From Candidatus Eiseniibacteriota bacterium (GTDB lineage Bacteria > Eisenbacteria > RBG-16-71-46), in assembly GCA_005893295.1 (NCBI GenBank), contig VBOY01000013.1:37071-77708 (forward strand): a stretch of 40,638 nucleotides of DNA. The letters are read 5' to 3'. Of this stretch, positions 23,012 to 32,437 are shown one piece after another (the first letter of the stretch is position 1; every line of letters begins with the position of its first letter). The translations under genes and the position numbers were made by a program. The notes under the pieces were generated by a model. The model ran no database searches and was not told the origin of the DNA. It saw only the letters and a program-made list of their open reading frames with translations.

Positions 23012-25222
23012 GTGACTTTCGGGTCGAAGTCGCTCTTCGGTTTCATAGGGTTGTTGCTGGCAACGAGCCTGGCCGGCAGCGCCGCGTCAGAGCCTTGTCC
23101 CTCCGGCACCTTCGTTCCCGTCCAGCTCCTGATCCGCCCCGAGAATCCGTGCGCAGGCAGGGACGTCGAGCTTGTCATCCTGAGCTGTGGCCCTTGCGTG
23201 CGGCTGGTCGGCCTCGAGGGGCCCGACTCGCTCAGAGTACGCGCGCGCATGCGGCCGTTCCTTTGCATGCCTGCGGTCTGCTTCCAGGATACGCTCGTCG
23301 TTCGTCTCGGCCCGTTGGCGGCGGGCACGCAAACCTTGAATGTCAGGGTGATCGGCGAGGTGGTCCATCCGGATAGCAGCGTGTGCATCGCCGAGCGCAC
23401 GGAGACCCTGACCTTCACGGTGGGCTCGGCGTGCGGGCCCCAGGGACCGCTCCCGTACTTGGACCAAGTCGAGATTGGAACCCAAGTGATCTGCGTGCGC
23501 GCCCCGTGTCCGCCGCTCGCCTGCCCGTTCGTGTTCATCCCGGTGGGCCTGCGCGGGCACTTCGACACCGACTGCATTGGGCTCCAGCGCGTCGAGGTGC
23601 TGCCGAGGCGCGCGTATCCTGCTCCGCCCTTCGTGCGGATCGTCTACGGCCAGAACGATTGCAGTCGCAGGCCGTGCATCGACGGCACGTTCCCGTGGTC
23701 GACCCGGCTGGCGATCCCGGAGCTCCCTCCAGGCGATTACGTCCTGCCGGTCGAGGCGGTGCTCGTTCACTCGACCTGTGGGGACTCCCTGGTCGAGACC
23801 CTGGGCTCGACCGGCGTGCCGTTCACCGTGGTCCAGGAGTGCCCGCCACTCCCCTCGCCGTCGTGCTTCACCGCCGAGTGGCACGGAGCATTCGACGGCA
23901 ATCCCTGCGAAGCGCTCGTGGCGCCCGACCGCAAGGCCCAAGTCATCCTGGAGCTGTCGCCTGGCGTAGCCCTCGCGGGGCTACAAGGCGAGTTTGCTCT
24001 CGATTCGCTGGCGCTCGAGATCACCGACCTCAAGCCGGTGGGGCCGGCGGCCGGCATGCACCTCGGCTGGCGGCCCACCCCGCGCGGCGCTCAGTTCGTC
24101 ATGTTCGCCGAGCAAGGCTCACCCATTCCGCCGTTCCTCATGGAGTGCATCCACTGTGGCTGGCCGGTGCTCCAGGTCACGCTCGGCCCGCGCGCCGGCG
24201 TGCCACTGCCGCCGGTCACGCACCTGGTCGCTCGGGGGCTGCTCGCTTCGGACTCCTTGGGCAACGCCGTGCCCGAATGCCCGTCCCTGTTCGCGCGTCC
24301 GTTCCTAGAGATGGCCGCGAGCATCTGCGCAGACCAGCCGTGCGACTTCAACGGCGACGGCAGTCAGGACGTGCGCGATCTGGTGCTGATGGTGCATTGC
24401 ATCCTCGGGGTGGGCGGGTGCCCGGATCCCAAGCCGTCCGATCTGGATTGCAATCACGACGGCACGCTGGGCGTGGACGATGTCCTCTGCTGCGCACGGA
24501 CGGTTCTGAGTGGAGGCAGCCAGGATACGATCCCGGGTCGCCCCGAGCCGGGGGTGCGCGTGTCGATGGGCCAGCCGCAAGCGGGCGGTGAGCGCGTCGA
24601 GGTGCCGATCGCGCTCGAAGGCGCGGCTCTGCTGGGCGCGGCTCGGCTGGCGATCGAATACCCGGCGGATCGCTACGACCTGGAGGGAGCGGACCTGGAT
24701 GGCGCCCCCGCCGAGTGGCTTTCGCTCCACGAGCAACAGGGGAACCAGGCGATCGTCGGACTGATCGGGCTCTCGGCCGCGGGGCGCTCGGATCTGACGC
24801 TCAGGCTCAGGCTCAAGCTCAAGCCGGGGATGCCGTCGGGCGGCCAGGTGCGACTCGCCCGTGGGCAGTTCGCCGGACCCGACGGGGCGGCGCTCGACGT
24901 GACCACCGGCCCGTCGGTGCGGAGCCTGGGTTCCGTGGAGCGCGTCAGCCTCGCGGTCCCCCAGCCCAACCCGTTCAGCCGCTCGACCCGCTTCGCGGTC
25001 ACGGTGGCACAGGCGTGCCGCCTCGAAGTGGGGATCTACGATCTCGCGGGCCGTGAGGTGCGCCAGATCCATCGCGGCTGGACGCCGGCCGGAACGCTCA
25101 CCCTGGAGTGGGACGGCCGCAGCGCGGACGGAGGGCGGGCGCGCGCCGGTCTCTACTTCGTGCGCGCCGCGGGGGCGGGGGAGACGCGGGTACGAAGGCT
25201 GGCGTTGGTTTCGGCTCCCTGA
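23012..25222 (+). CDS. Cys-rich secreted protein with cohesin-like, dockerin-like and FlgD-like modules
   Basis: 736 residues, GTG 23012, signal peptide 1-26. Residues ~28-280 are Cys-rich beta-type repeats ending in 'FTV' strands ('LTFTVGSACGP', 'VPFTVVQECPP'), probably Ig-like and disulfide-bonded. Residues ~287-420 and ~515-640 look like cohesin-type beta domains ('VEVPIALEGAALLGAARLAI'). Between them, 444-500 is a dockerin-like double EF-hand: 'CDFNGDGSQDVRDLVLMV' and 'DLDCNHDGTLGVDDVLCC', with correctly spaced Asp/Asn calcium ligands. The C-terminus (~646-734: 'QPNPFSRSTRFAV' ... 'GRARAGLYFVR') is the same FlgD-like sorting module as in the upstream protease. It is likely a surface or extracellular scaffold protein; no enzymatic motif seen. 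The cohesin call is inference, the dockerin call is firmer. Confidence 0.8.
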   Translation: MTFGSKSLFGFIGLLLATSLAGSAASEPCPSGTFVPVQLLIRPENPCAGRDVELVILSCGPCVRLVGLEGPDSLRVRARMRPFLCMPAVCFQDTLVVRLGPLAAGTQTLNVRVIGEVVHPDSSVCIAERTETLTFTVGSACGPQGPLPYLDQVEIGTQVICVRAPCPPLACPFVFIPVGLRGHFDTDCIGLQRVEVLPRRAYPAPPFVRIVYGQNDCSRRPCIDGTFPWSTRLAIPELPPGDYVLPVEAVLVHSTCGDSLVETLGSTGVPFTVVQECPPLPSPSCFTAEWHGAFDGNPCEALVAPDRKAQVILELSPGVALAGLQGEFALDSLALEITDLKPVGPAAGMHLGWRPTPRGAQFVMFAEQGSPIPPFLMECIHCGWPVLQVTLGPRAGVPLPPVTHLVARGLLASDSLGNAVPECPSLFARPFLEMAASICADQPCDFNGDGSQDVRDLVLMVHCILGVGGCPDPKPSDLDCNHDGTLGVDDVLCCARTVLSGGSQDTIPGRPEPGVRVSMGQPQAGGERVEVPIALEGAALLGAARLAIEYPADRYDLEGADLDGAPAEWLSLHEQQGNQAIVGLIGLSAAGRSDLTLRLRLKLKPGMPSGGQVRLARGQFAGPDGAALDVTTGPSVRSLGSVERVSLAVPQPNPFSRSTRFAVTVAQACRLEVGIYDLAGREVRQIHRGWTPAGTLTLEWDGRSADGGRARAGLYFVRAAGAGETRVRRLALVSAP

Positions 25223-25242
25223 GGCCCGGTCGCAAGGCCCGC

Positions 25243-26496
25243 TCAGCCGCTCGCGCCACTCCCATAGCGCCGCTCCACGTACTCGTCCAGCAGCGCGGCG
25301 AAGTCGCGGGCGATCGTGTCGCCTTTGAGCGTCGTCCTGAGCGCGCCGTCCACGTAGACCGGCGCGCGCGGCTCCTCGCCGCTTCCCGGAAGCGAGATCC
25401 CGATGTCGGCGTGCTTGCTTTCGCCGGGGCCATTCACCACGCACCCCATCACCGCCACGCGTAGCTCTTCGACCCCCGGATGCCGCGCCCGCCACGAGGT
25501 GAGGCGCTCCTGGATGTGCGCGGTGACCTGGGCCGCCAGCTCCTGGAAGGAGCTGCTGGTGGTACGCCCGCAGCCCGGGCACGAGGTCACTTGCGGCGCG
25601 AAATGCCTGAGCCCGAGCGATTGGAGGATCTGCTGGCAGACCCGCACCTCGTCGGCGCGATCGCCACCCGGCGCGGGGGTCAAGCTCACACGGATCGTGT
25701 CCCCGATCCCCTCGTGGAGCAGGATCGAAAGCGCGGCGGTGGTGGCGACGATGCCGGGTATGCCGAGCCCGGCTTCGGTGAGCCCCAGGTGGAGCGGGTA
25801 GTCGGAGGCCTTTGCGAGGGTGCGGTAGACCGACACCAGGTCGCGCACGTCGCTCACCTTGGCCGACAGCACGATCCGATCGTGCGGCTGGCCGAATCGC
25901 TCCGCCAGCTCGGCCGAGCGCAACGCGCTCTCACGCATCGCTTCGAGCACCACCGCCCGATCCTCGAGCGGTTCGGCGCGCCGCGCGTTCTCGTCCATCA
26001 GGCTCGTCAGCAGGGCTCGGTCGAGCGAGCCCCAGTTGACCCCGATTCGCACCGGCTTGCCGTGACGGACCGCGACCTCGATCATGCGGCGGAAATTCTC
26101 GTCGTGTTGATCTCCGACGCCGACGTTGCCCGGGTTGATCCGGTACTTGTCGAGCGCGGCGGCGCAGTCGGGGTGCTCGGTGAGCAGCAGGTGGCCGTTG
26201 TAGTGGAAATCGCCGACCAGCGGAGCCTCGACGCCGGCTTGCCGCACCCGGCGCGTGATCTCGGGTACGGCGGCGGCCGCGGCCCGCGTGTTCACCGTGA
26301 TGCGGACGATCTCGGAGCCGACTCCGGCGAGGTGCGCGATCTGGTCCGCCGTGGCGGCGGCGTCCGCGGTATCGGTGTTCGTCATCGACTGGACGACCAC
26401 CGGGTGGCCGCCGCCGACCGGAACTCCGCCCACCCGGCAGACGACGCTCGCGCGCCGGGCATGGGTGCTCCGATCGGCGATCTGGACCAACGGCAT
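25243..26496 (-). CDS. ispG: 4-hydroxy-3-methylbut-2-enyl-diphosphate synthase IspG (GcpE)
   Basis: 417 residues. IspG converts MEcPP to HMBPP in the MEP isoprenoid pathway using a [4Fe-4S] cluster. Landmarks: N-terminal '[19 protein letters not shown]', '[13 protein letters not shown]', '[10 protein letters not shown]', '[11 protein letters not shown]', 'HLGLTEAG', and the cluster ligands in 'TSCPGCGRT' (two Cys) and '[12 protein letters not shown]' (third Cys), followed by the Glu that binds the apical iron. The length and the 'SLMDENARR' segment match the longer proteobacterial-type form without the plant/Chlamydia insert. Start ATG 26496: residues before it are not family-like. It lies 64 bases behind ettA on the same strand and may be cotranscribed. 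Confidence 0.96.
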   Translation of the reverse strand: MPLVQIADRSTHARRASVVCRVGGVPVGGGHPVVVQSMTNTDTADAAATADQIAHLAGVGSEIVRITVNTRAAAAAVPEITRRVRQAGVEAPLVGDFHYNGHLLLTEHPDCAAALDKYRINPGNVGVGDQHDENFRRMIEVAVRHGKPVRIGVNWGSLDRALLTSLMDENARRAEPLEDRAVVLEAMRESALRSAELAERFGQPHDRIVLSAKVSDVRDLVSVYRTLAKASDYPLHLGLTEAGLGIPGIVATTAALSILLHEGIGDTIRVSLTPAPGGDRADEVRVCQQILQSLGLRHFAPQVTSCPGCGRTTSSSFQELAAQVTAHIQERLTSWRARHPGVEELRVAVMGCVVNGPGESKHADIGISLPGSGEEPRAPVYVDGALRTTLKGDTIARDFAALLDEYVERRYGSGASG

Positions 26497-26560
26497 GTCG
26501 CGAGGATAGGAACCGGGCCCTGGAGCGTCAAATCGAGCGCGCGCCGAGAGGGCGTGGAGC

Positions 26561-28240
<1,680 letters not shown>

Positions 28241-28410
28241 GAGCGTTCCCTGTGGAGGTCAGGCGATATGGCGATCGGGCCGCCGAGCATGGCGAATGCG
28301 CGGCGCGCGCGCAAGGGCGCCGAACGGCGATGCGCCCTCAAGCGTGGCATCGAAAGCGCCGAAAACCGATCGAGCCCGAGCCGCCGTGGCTCGCCAACCG
28401 GGAGGTGATC

Positions 28411-29001
28411 ATGCTGTTCCCGCGCCATAGCTTCTTCGTCAAGGAGCGAGTGTCCATGCTCAAGCTGAGCGACACCTACGACATCCTCGATCCCGAGACC
28501 AAGGAGAACGTGGGAATCGCGAAGGATGAGCCGCCCTTGTGGGCCAAGCTGTTGCGGTTGGTCCTCAAGAAACCGCTGCTGCCGACCGTGGTGCGGGTGT
28601 ACGAGCACGAGGCGGCGCCGGCCGTCATCACGCTACGCAAGAAACCCGGTTTGCTGCACACCACGGTCGTCGTCACGCACGCGACCCGGGGCGAGATCGG
28701 GCGCTTCAAGAGCAAGCTGTTCTCGTTCGGGGGCGGATTCCACGTGTTCGACACGTCGGGCAGGAAAGTGGCCGACGTGAAGGGCGACTGGAAGGGCTGG
28801 AATTTCAAGATGCTCGACGACCGCGGCCAGGAACTCGGCGTGGTGACGAAGAAATGGGCGGGCTTGGGCAAGGAGCTGTTCACGAGCGCCGACAATTACA
28901 TGATCGCGCTCAACGACCAGACGAGCGGAAAGTCCGACCAGTCCCCGCTTCTGCTCGCGGCTGGGCTGGCGATCGACATCGTCTACAAGGAAGCTGCCTA
29001 G
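28411..29001 (+). CDS. LURP-one-related / scramblase-like protein
   Basis: 196 residues, ATG 28411 with GGGAGG five bases upstream. The sequence alternates beta-strands ('FFVKERVSMLKLSDTYDILD', 'HVFDTSGRKVADVKGDWKGW', 'FKMLDDRGQELGVVTKKWAG') and ends in one hydrophobic helix ('LLLAAGLAIDIVYKEAA'). This is the tubby-C2 fold shared by phospholipid scramblases and plant LURP-one-related proteins; bacterial members are common and mostly uncharacterised. There is no signal peptide. The 170-base divergent gap to ettA contains a small hairpin (GAGCC/GGCTC) but no clear promoter. Fold assignment is good; function is not known. Confidence 0.75.
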   Translation: MLFPRHSFFVKERVSMLKLSDTYDILDPETKENVGIAKDEPPLWAKLLRLVLKKPLLPTVVRVYEHEAAPAVITLRKKPGLLHTTVVVTHATRGEIGRFKSKLFSFGGGFHVFDTSGRKVADVKGDWKGWNFKMLDDRGQELGVVTKKWAGLGKELFTSADNYMIALNDQTSGKSDQSPLLLAAGLAIDIVYKEAA

Positions 29002-29003
29002 GG

Positions 29004-29023
29004 CTTTTTCAGCAGCCTGCTAG
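29004..29023. repeat. IS-end-like motif CTTTTTCAGCAGCCTGCTAG
   Basis: A 20-base AT-richer motif in the 51-base gap between convergent genes. It resembles, from memory, the terminal sequence of dispersed insertion elements found in several GC-rich bacteria. Only one end is present and no transposase is near. It also contains AGCAG-C-CTGCT and a T5 run and could act as a terminator for the scramblase-like gene. Confidence 0.3.
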
Positions 29024-29052
29024 ACGGAAGCGCCGCGGGCGGCGGCGTGGGC

Positions 29053-29343
29053 TCACGACGAGACCGTCGCGCTCGGTTGCCCCCGGCGCCGCATCAGCCA
29101 CCATACGAGGAGCGCCAGCAGCGCCAGCGGCAGCGCCGGCACGAGGAAGACCAAGGCGCCAAAGCCGAAGATCAGGGCCCCGATCACGCAGAAAAGGATC
29201 AGGACCGGCAGCCACAGCAGCAGCGCGATCCCCCTGAGCACCAAGCCCAGGATCCGAAACGGCAGCAGCACGAGCCACAGCACCAGAGCCGCGAGGCCCA
29301 AGAAGAACAAGGCCGCGACGGTGACCGCCGCCAGAGCAAACAC
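29053..29343 (-). CDS. Small integral membrane protein
   Basis: 96 residues with three or four hydrophobic helices ('ALAAVTVAALFFLGLAALVL', 'ILGLVLRGIALLLWLPVLIL', 'LVFLVPALPLALLALLVWWL') and a short Arg/Ser tail. The start is set by the ribosome site: GGAAGGGAGA lies six bases before GTG 29343. The open frame extends 36 codons further, but that part is Arg-rich and has no ribosome site. No family recognised; similar three-helix proteins are usually annotated as hypothetical. It converges on the scramblase-like gene with a 51-base gap. Confidence 0.6.
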   Translation of the reverse strand: MFALAAVTVAALFFLGLAALVLWLVLLPFRILGLVLRGIALLLWLPVLILFCVIGALIFGFGALVFLVPALPLALLALLVWWLMRRRGQPSATVSS

Positions 29344-29516
29344 GTTCGCTCTCCCTTCCGATGGACCCGTCAGGATCTGCCCGCCGCGCAGCACGGTGGC
29401 CGCCTCTGGGGTCGCTCTCATTCTACGCCGAAAAGCCCGGTTGGGTTTCACGCCGACGGCGATGCCATCGGGCCGATTGGGTCACCCGTCCAGTCGCCGG
29501 TCGGCCATGGAGTTGC

Positions 29517-29522
29517 TACAGT
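29517..29522 (+). promoter_or_regulatory. Candidate -10 element (TACAGT)
   Basis: GCTACAGT, 45 bases before the CDGSH start codon, in the divergent gap 29344-29566. Weak: no matching -35. Confidence 0.25.
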
Positions 29523-29566
29523 ATCCACCTCCGCGGTCGCTGCGGCCGCTTCCGATGGAGGTCGAG

Positions 29567-29806
29567 ATGGCGGCAACCCGCATCATCGTGAGGAACAACG
29601 GTTCGCTCCGGATCGAGGGCGATTTTGAGATCGTCGACCAGGAAGGCCACGCCTTCGGGCTCGCCGGCCGCACTCAGGTCTCGCTCTGTCGCTGTGGCCA
29701 GTCCAAGGACAAGCCCTTCTGCGACGCGAGCCACAAGTCCTGCGCCTTCGAGTCGGTGGTGGTGGCCCGCGACCTGCCCCCGCCCGCGCCCAAGCCCGCG
29801 ACCTGA
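29567..29806 (+). CDS. CDGSH-type [2Fe-2S] protein
   Basis: 79 residues. ATG 29567 has GGAGG five bases upstream, which favours it over ATG 29555. The cluster motif 'CRCGQSKDKPFCDASH' gives Cys41, Cys43, Cys52 and His56 in the spacing C-x-C-x2-S-x3-P-x-C-D-x-S-H that defines the 3Cys/1His cluster of mitoNEET-like proteins; the usual Gly after Asp is Ala. Upstream 'IVRNNGSLRIEGDFEIVDQE' forms the beta-cap strand. Single-motif prokaryotic members of this length act as redox or cluster-transfer proteins. Thirty-nine bases separate it from surf1, so the two may be cotranscribed. Confidence 0.9.
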   Translation: MAATRIIVRNNGSLRIEGDFEIVDQEGHAFGLAGRTQVSLCRCGQSKDKPFCDASHKSCAFESVVVARDLPPPAPKPAT

Positions 29807-29845
29807 CCGGCGTTCGATGCATCGGTCCCAAGCTCGCGAGCGCCG

Positions 29846-30571
29846 ATGAAGCTCCGTTCGGTCCTGGTCGTCCTCCTGGTGCTGGCGGCCGCTTCGGTGT
29901 GCGTACGGCTCGGATTCTGGCAGCTCTCGCGCTGGCACGAGAAACGTGCCTTGAACCGGGCGCTCGCGCGCGCGCTTGCCGCCCCGCCGCGGGAGCTCGG
30001 AGCGAAGCCTCATCCCGAGGCGGACGTCCCCGGCTCACGGATCGAAGCGCGCGGCCGCTACGATGAATCGCGTCAAGTCCTGCTGGGCGCCAGGCCCCAC
30101 ATGGGTGAGCCGGGCGTCGAGGTCGTCACCCCGCTCCTGCTCGAGGGAGGCTCGAGTGCGGTGCTCGTCAACCGCGGCTGGCTCTATGCCGCCGACGCGG
30201 CGACCGCCCGCCCGCAAGAGTCGCCCGAGCCCGGCCCGCAGCGGGTCGTCGGGCTCGCCGAGCCTCTCGGGCGCGGGCTCGCCGGGCCAGCCCTGCGCAC
30301 CGTCGAGCACGATTCCGTCACCTTGTACTCGGCGCGCCGCCTCGATTGGGATACGCTGTCGCGCCGCATGCCCTATGCGCTCGCTCCCTACGTGCTGCGC
30401 CAGACGCCCGGCCCGGGCGTTCCGGCTCGTCCCTTGCGCATCTACCCGAGAGCGGCGAATGAAGCCATGCACCTGAGCTACACGGTGCAGTGGTTCGCGT
30501 TCGCCGCAATCCTGCTCGGCGGCTCGTCGATGCTCGCCTGGTCGAGGCGCGGCACGTCGCGGGGCACCTGA
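29846..30571 (+). CDS. SURF1 family protein (cytochrome oxidase assembly)
   Basis: 241 residues with two membrane helices at the ends (residues ~5-22 and ~213-232). N-terminal 'CVRLGFWQLSRWHEKRAL' is the hallmark 'GxWQLxRxxxK' motif. 'ARGRYDESRQVLLGARP', 'GVEVVTPLLLEG' and 'AVLVNRGWLY' are the core periplasmic motifs, and 'HLSYTVQWFAFAAILL' is the conserved last helix. SURF1/Shy1 helps insert heme a into aa3-type cytochrome c oxidase, so the organism probably respires aerobically. No oxidase subunit gene is present in the window. Start ATG 29846; the ribosome site is weak (GCGAGCGCCG). Confidence 0.92.
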   Translation: MKLRSVLVVLLVLAAASVCVRLGFWQLSRWHEKRALNRALARALAAPPRELGAKPHPEADVPGSRIEARGRYDESRQVLLGARPHMGEPGVEVVTPLLLEGGSSAVLVNRGWLYAADAATARPQESPEPGPQRVVGLAEPLGRGLAGPALRTVEHDSVTLYSARRLDWDTLSRRMPYALAPYVLRQTPGPGVPARPLRIYPRAANEAMHLSYTVQWFAFAAILLGGSSMLAWSRRGTSRGT

Positions 30572-30575
30572 GGGA

Positions 30576-30589
30576 GGCCGCGCGCGGCC
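30576..30589. other. Perfect 14-base GC palindrome
   Basis: GGCCGCGCGCGGCC begins four bases after the surf1 stop, in the 57-base gap before the DUF885 gene. It could be a factor-dependent terminator hairpin or chance in GC-rich sequence; no U-tract follows. Confidence 0.25.
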
Positions 30590-30628
30590 CGCGGCTCGAT
30601 CCATCCACCCAACCACGGAGCTTCCCCG

Positions 30629-32413
30629 ATGTCGATTCGAATCCCGATGGCGATCCTCGTTCTTGCTCTCTCGTTGCCTGGCGCGGCCGCAGGTGCCGCG
30701 ACAGGTGCCAAGACGCCCGGCGGCGAGCTGGCGCGGTTGTGCAAGGAATACTGGGAGGGCTACCTGGTCGCCCATCCGACCGAGGCGACCGCGATCGGTG
30801 ACCGCCGTTACGACGATCGGCTCGAAGACATCCGACCCGCGGCGACCCTGCGCGAACAGCGCCGCCTCGAGGGCGTGCTCGCCCGCGTGCGCGCCATCGA
30901 GCCCGCGAAGCTTCTCGCCGCCGATCGCGTTACCCACTCGGCGTTGATCGAGGAAGTCGGGGGACAGCTCGCCGAGCTCTCGTGTCGGTTCGACGAATGG
31001 GTGGTGGACCCGCTCGGCGGGCCCCAGGTCGAGATCATGAACCTGCCCGACTACACGACGATCGAGTCGCCCGCGGACGGCGCCCGCTTCGTCCAGCGCT
31101 GCCGCCGCATGGGACGCCTGATCGACGACCACGTCGCCAACCTGAGGATCGGCCTCGCCCACCACAAAGTCGCCTCGGTGGACGAAGTGCGCAAGGCCGT
31201 GGATCAACTCGACGCCCTGCTCGCCCGCCCCACCGAGGAGTGGGCGCTCATGAACCCGACGCGCGGCGACCACTGGAGCTGGCGACTCGCCGAGCGGCAG
31301 CGGTTCCACGACAACCTCAAGCGGGCGGTCTTCGATGGCGTGCGCCCAGCCTTGGTGCGCTATCGAGATTTCCTCAAGAACCGGCTGCTCCCGGTCGCGC
31401 GCCCGGCGGACAAGGCGGGGCTCTCGGCGTTGCCCGACGGCGTCGAGTGCTATCGGAAGATGATCCGCGTGCGCACCTCGCTCGACATCAGCCCCGAAGA
31501 GCTGCACCAGCTGGGCCTCGAGCAGGTGGCCAAGTTCCGTCACGACCTGAGCGAGCTGGGGGCCAAGGCGCTCGGGACCTCCGATGTGGCCGAGATCCAG
31601 AAGAAGCTACGCAGTGATCCCGCGATGCACTTCGCGACCGCCGAGGAAATCGAGACCAAGGCCCGAGAGACCCTCGCGCGGGCCAAGGCGGCGGTGCCCA
31701 AGTGGTTCGGGATCCAGCCCAAGGCGGATTGCCAGGTGAAGGTGATGGGGATGCACGAGGCGCCCTATTCGACCATCGCTTACTACCGCAATCCCGCCGC
31801 GGACGGCTCGCGTCCCGGCTACTACATGATCAACGCCTACGAGCCCGAGACACGCCCGCGCTACGAGGCCGAGGCGCTCGCGTTCCACGAATCGATCCCG
31901 GGCCATCATCTACAGATCGCGATCGCCCAGGAGCTGACCGGCCTGCCCGAGTTCCGCAAGCACCAGGGCGTGACGGCGTTCGTGGAGGGCTGGGGACTCT
32001 ACAGCGAGCGCCTGGCGGACGAGATGGGGCTCTACTCGAGCGACATCGACCGCATCGGGATGCTGTCGTACGACGCCTGGCGCGCCTGCCGGCTGGTGGT
32101 CGATACCGGGATGCACGCGATGGGCTGGAGCCGCCAGCGCGCGATCGACTACATGGTCGAGAACAGCGTGCTGGCCGAGAACAACGTCGTGAACGAGGTG
32201 GACCGCTACCTCACCTGGCCCGGGCAAGCCCTGGCTTACAAGGTGGGTCAGCTCGAGATCCTGAAGCTGCGTGACGAGGCCAAGCGCCGGCTGGGCGAGC
32301 GCTTCGATATCAAGGCCTTCCACGACGCCGTGTTGCGCAACGGCGCGGTGGCGCTGCCGGTGCTGCGCGAGCAGGTCGAGGAGTACCTCGCCCAGGATGA
32401 AGCGGCGAAGTAG
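30629..32413 (+). CDS. DUF885 family exported metallohydrolase
   Basis: 594 residues with an N-terminal signal peptide (cleavage near 'GAAAGAAT', residue ~25). The conserved 'HESIPGHHLQ' (His420, Glu421, His426/427) and 'FVEGWGLYSERLADEMG' with its Glu form a zinc-binding site resembling HExxH-type gluzincin metallopeptidases. 'HEAPYSTIAYY' and 'PGYYMINAYEP' are further DUF885 signatures. The family is predicted to comprise secreted zinc peptidases or hydrolases; the substrate is unproven. Ribosome site GGAG eight bases before ATG 30629. Stands alone, convergent with the phosphofructokinase. Confidence 0.88.
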   Translation: MSIRIPMAILVLALSLPGAAAGAATGAKTPGGELARLCKEYWEGYLVAHPTEATAIGDRRYDDRLEDIRPAATLREQRRLEGVLARVRAIEPAKLLAADRVTHSALIEEVGGQLAELSCRFDEWVVDPLGGPQVEIMNLPDYTTIESPADGARFVQRCRRMGRLIDDHVANLRIGLAHHKVASVDEVRKAVDQLDALLARPTEEWALMNPTRGDHWSWRLAERQRFHDNLKRAVFDGVRPALVRYRDFLKNRLLPVARPADKAGLSALPDGVECYRKMIRVRTSLDISPEELHQLGLEQVAKFRHDLSELGAKALGTSDVAEIQKKLRSDPAMHFATAEEIETKARETLARAKAAVPKWFGIQPKADCQVKVMGMHEAPYSTIAYYRNPAADGSRPGYYMINAYEPETRPRYEAEALAFHESIPGHHLQIAIAQELTGLPEFRKHQGVTAFVEGWGLYSERLADEMGLYSSDIDRIGMLSYDAWRACRLVVDTGMHAMGWSRQRAIDYMVENSVLAENNVVNEVDRYLTWPGQALAYKVGQLEILKLRDEAKRRLGERFDIKAFHDAVLRNGAVALPVLREQVEEYLAQDEAAK

Positions 32414-32437
32414 GAAAGGAAAGGCGGGCGAGCCGGC

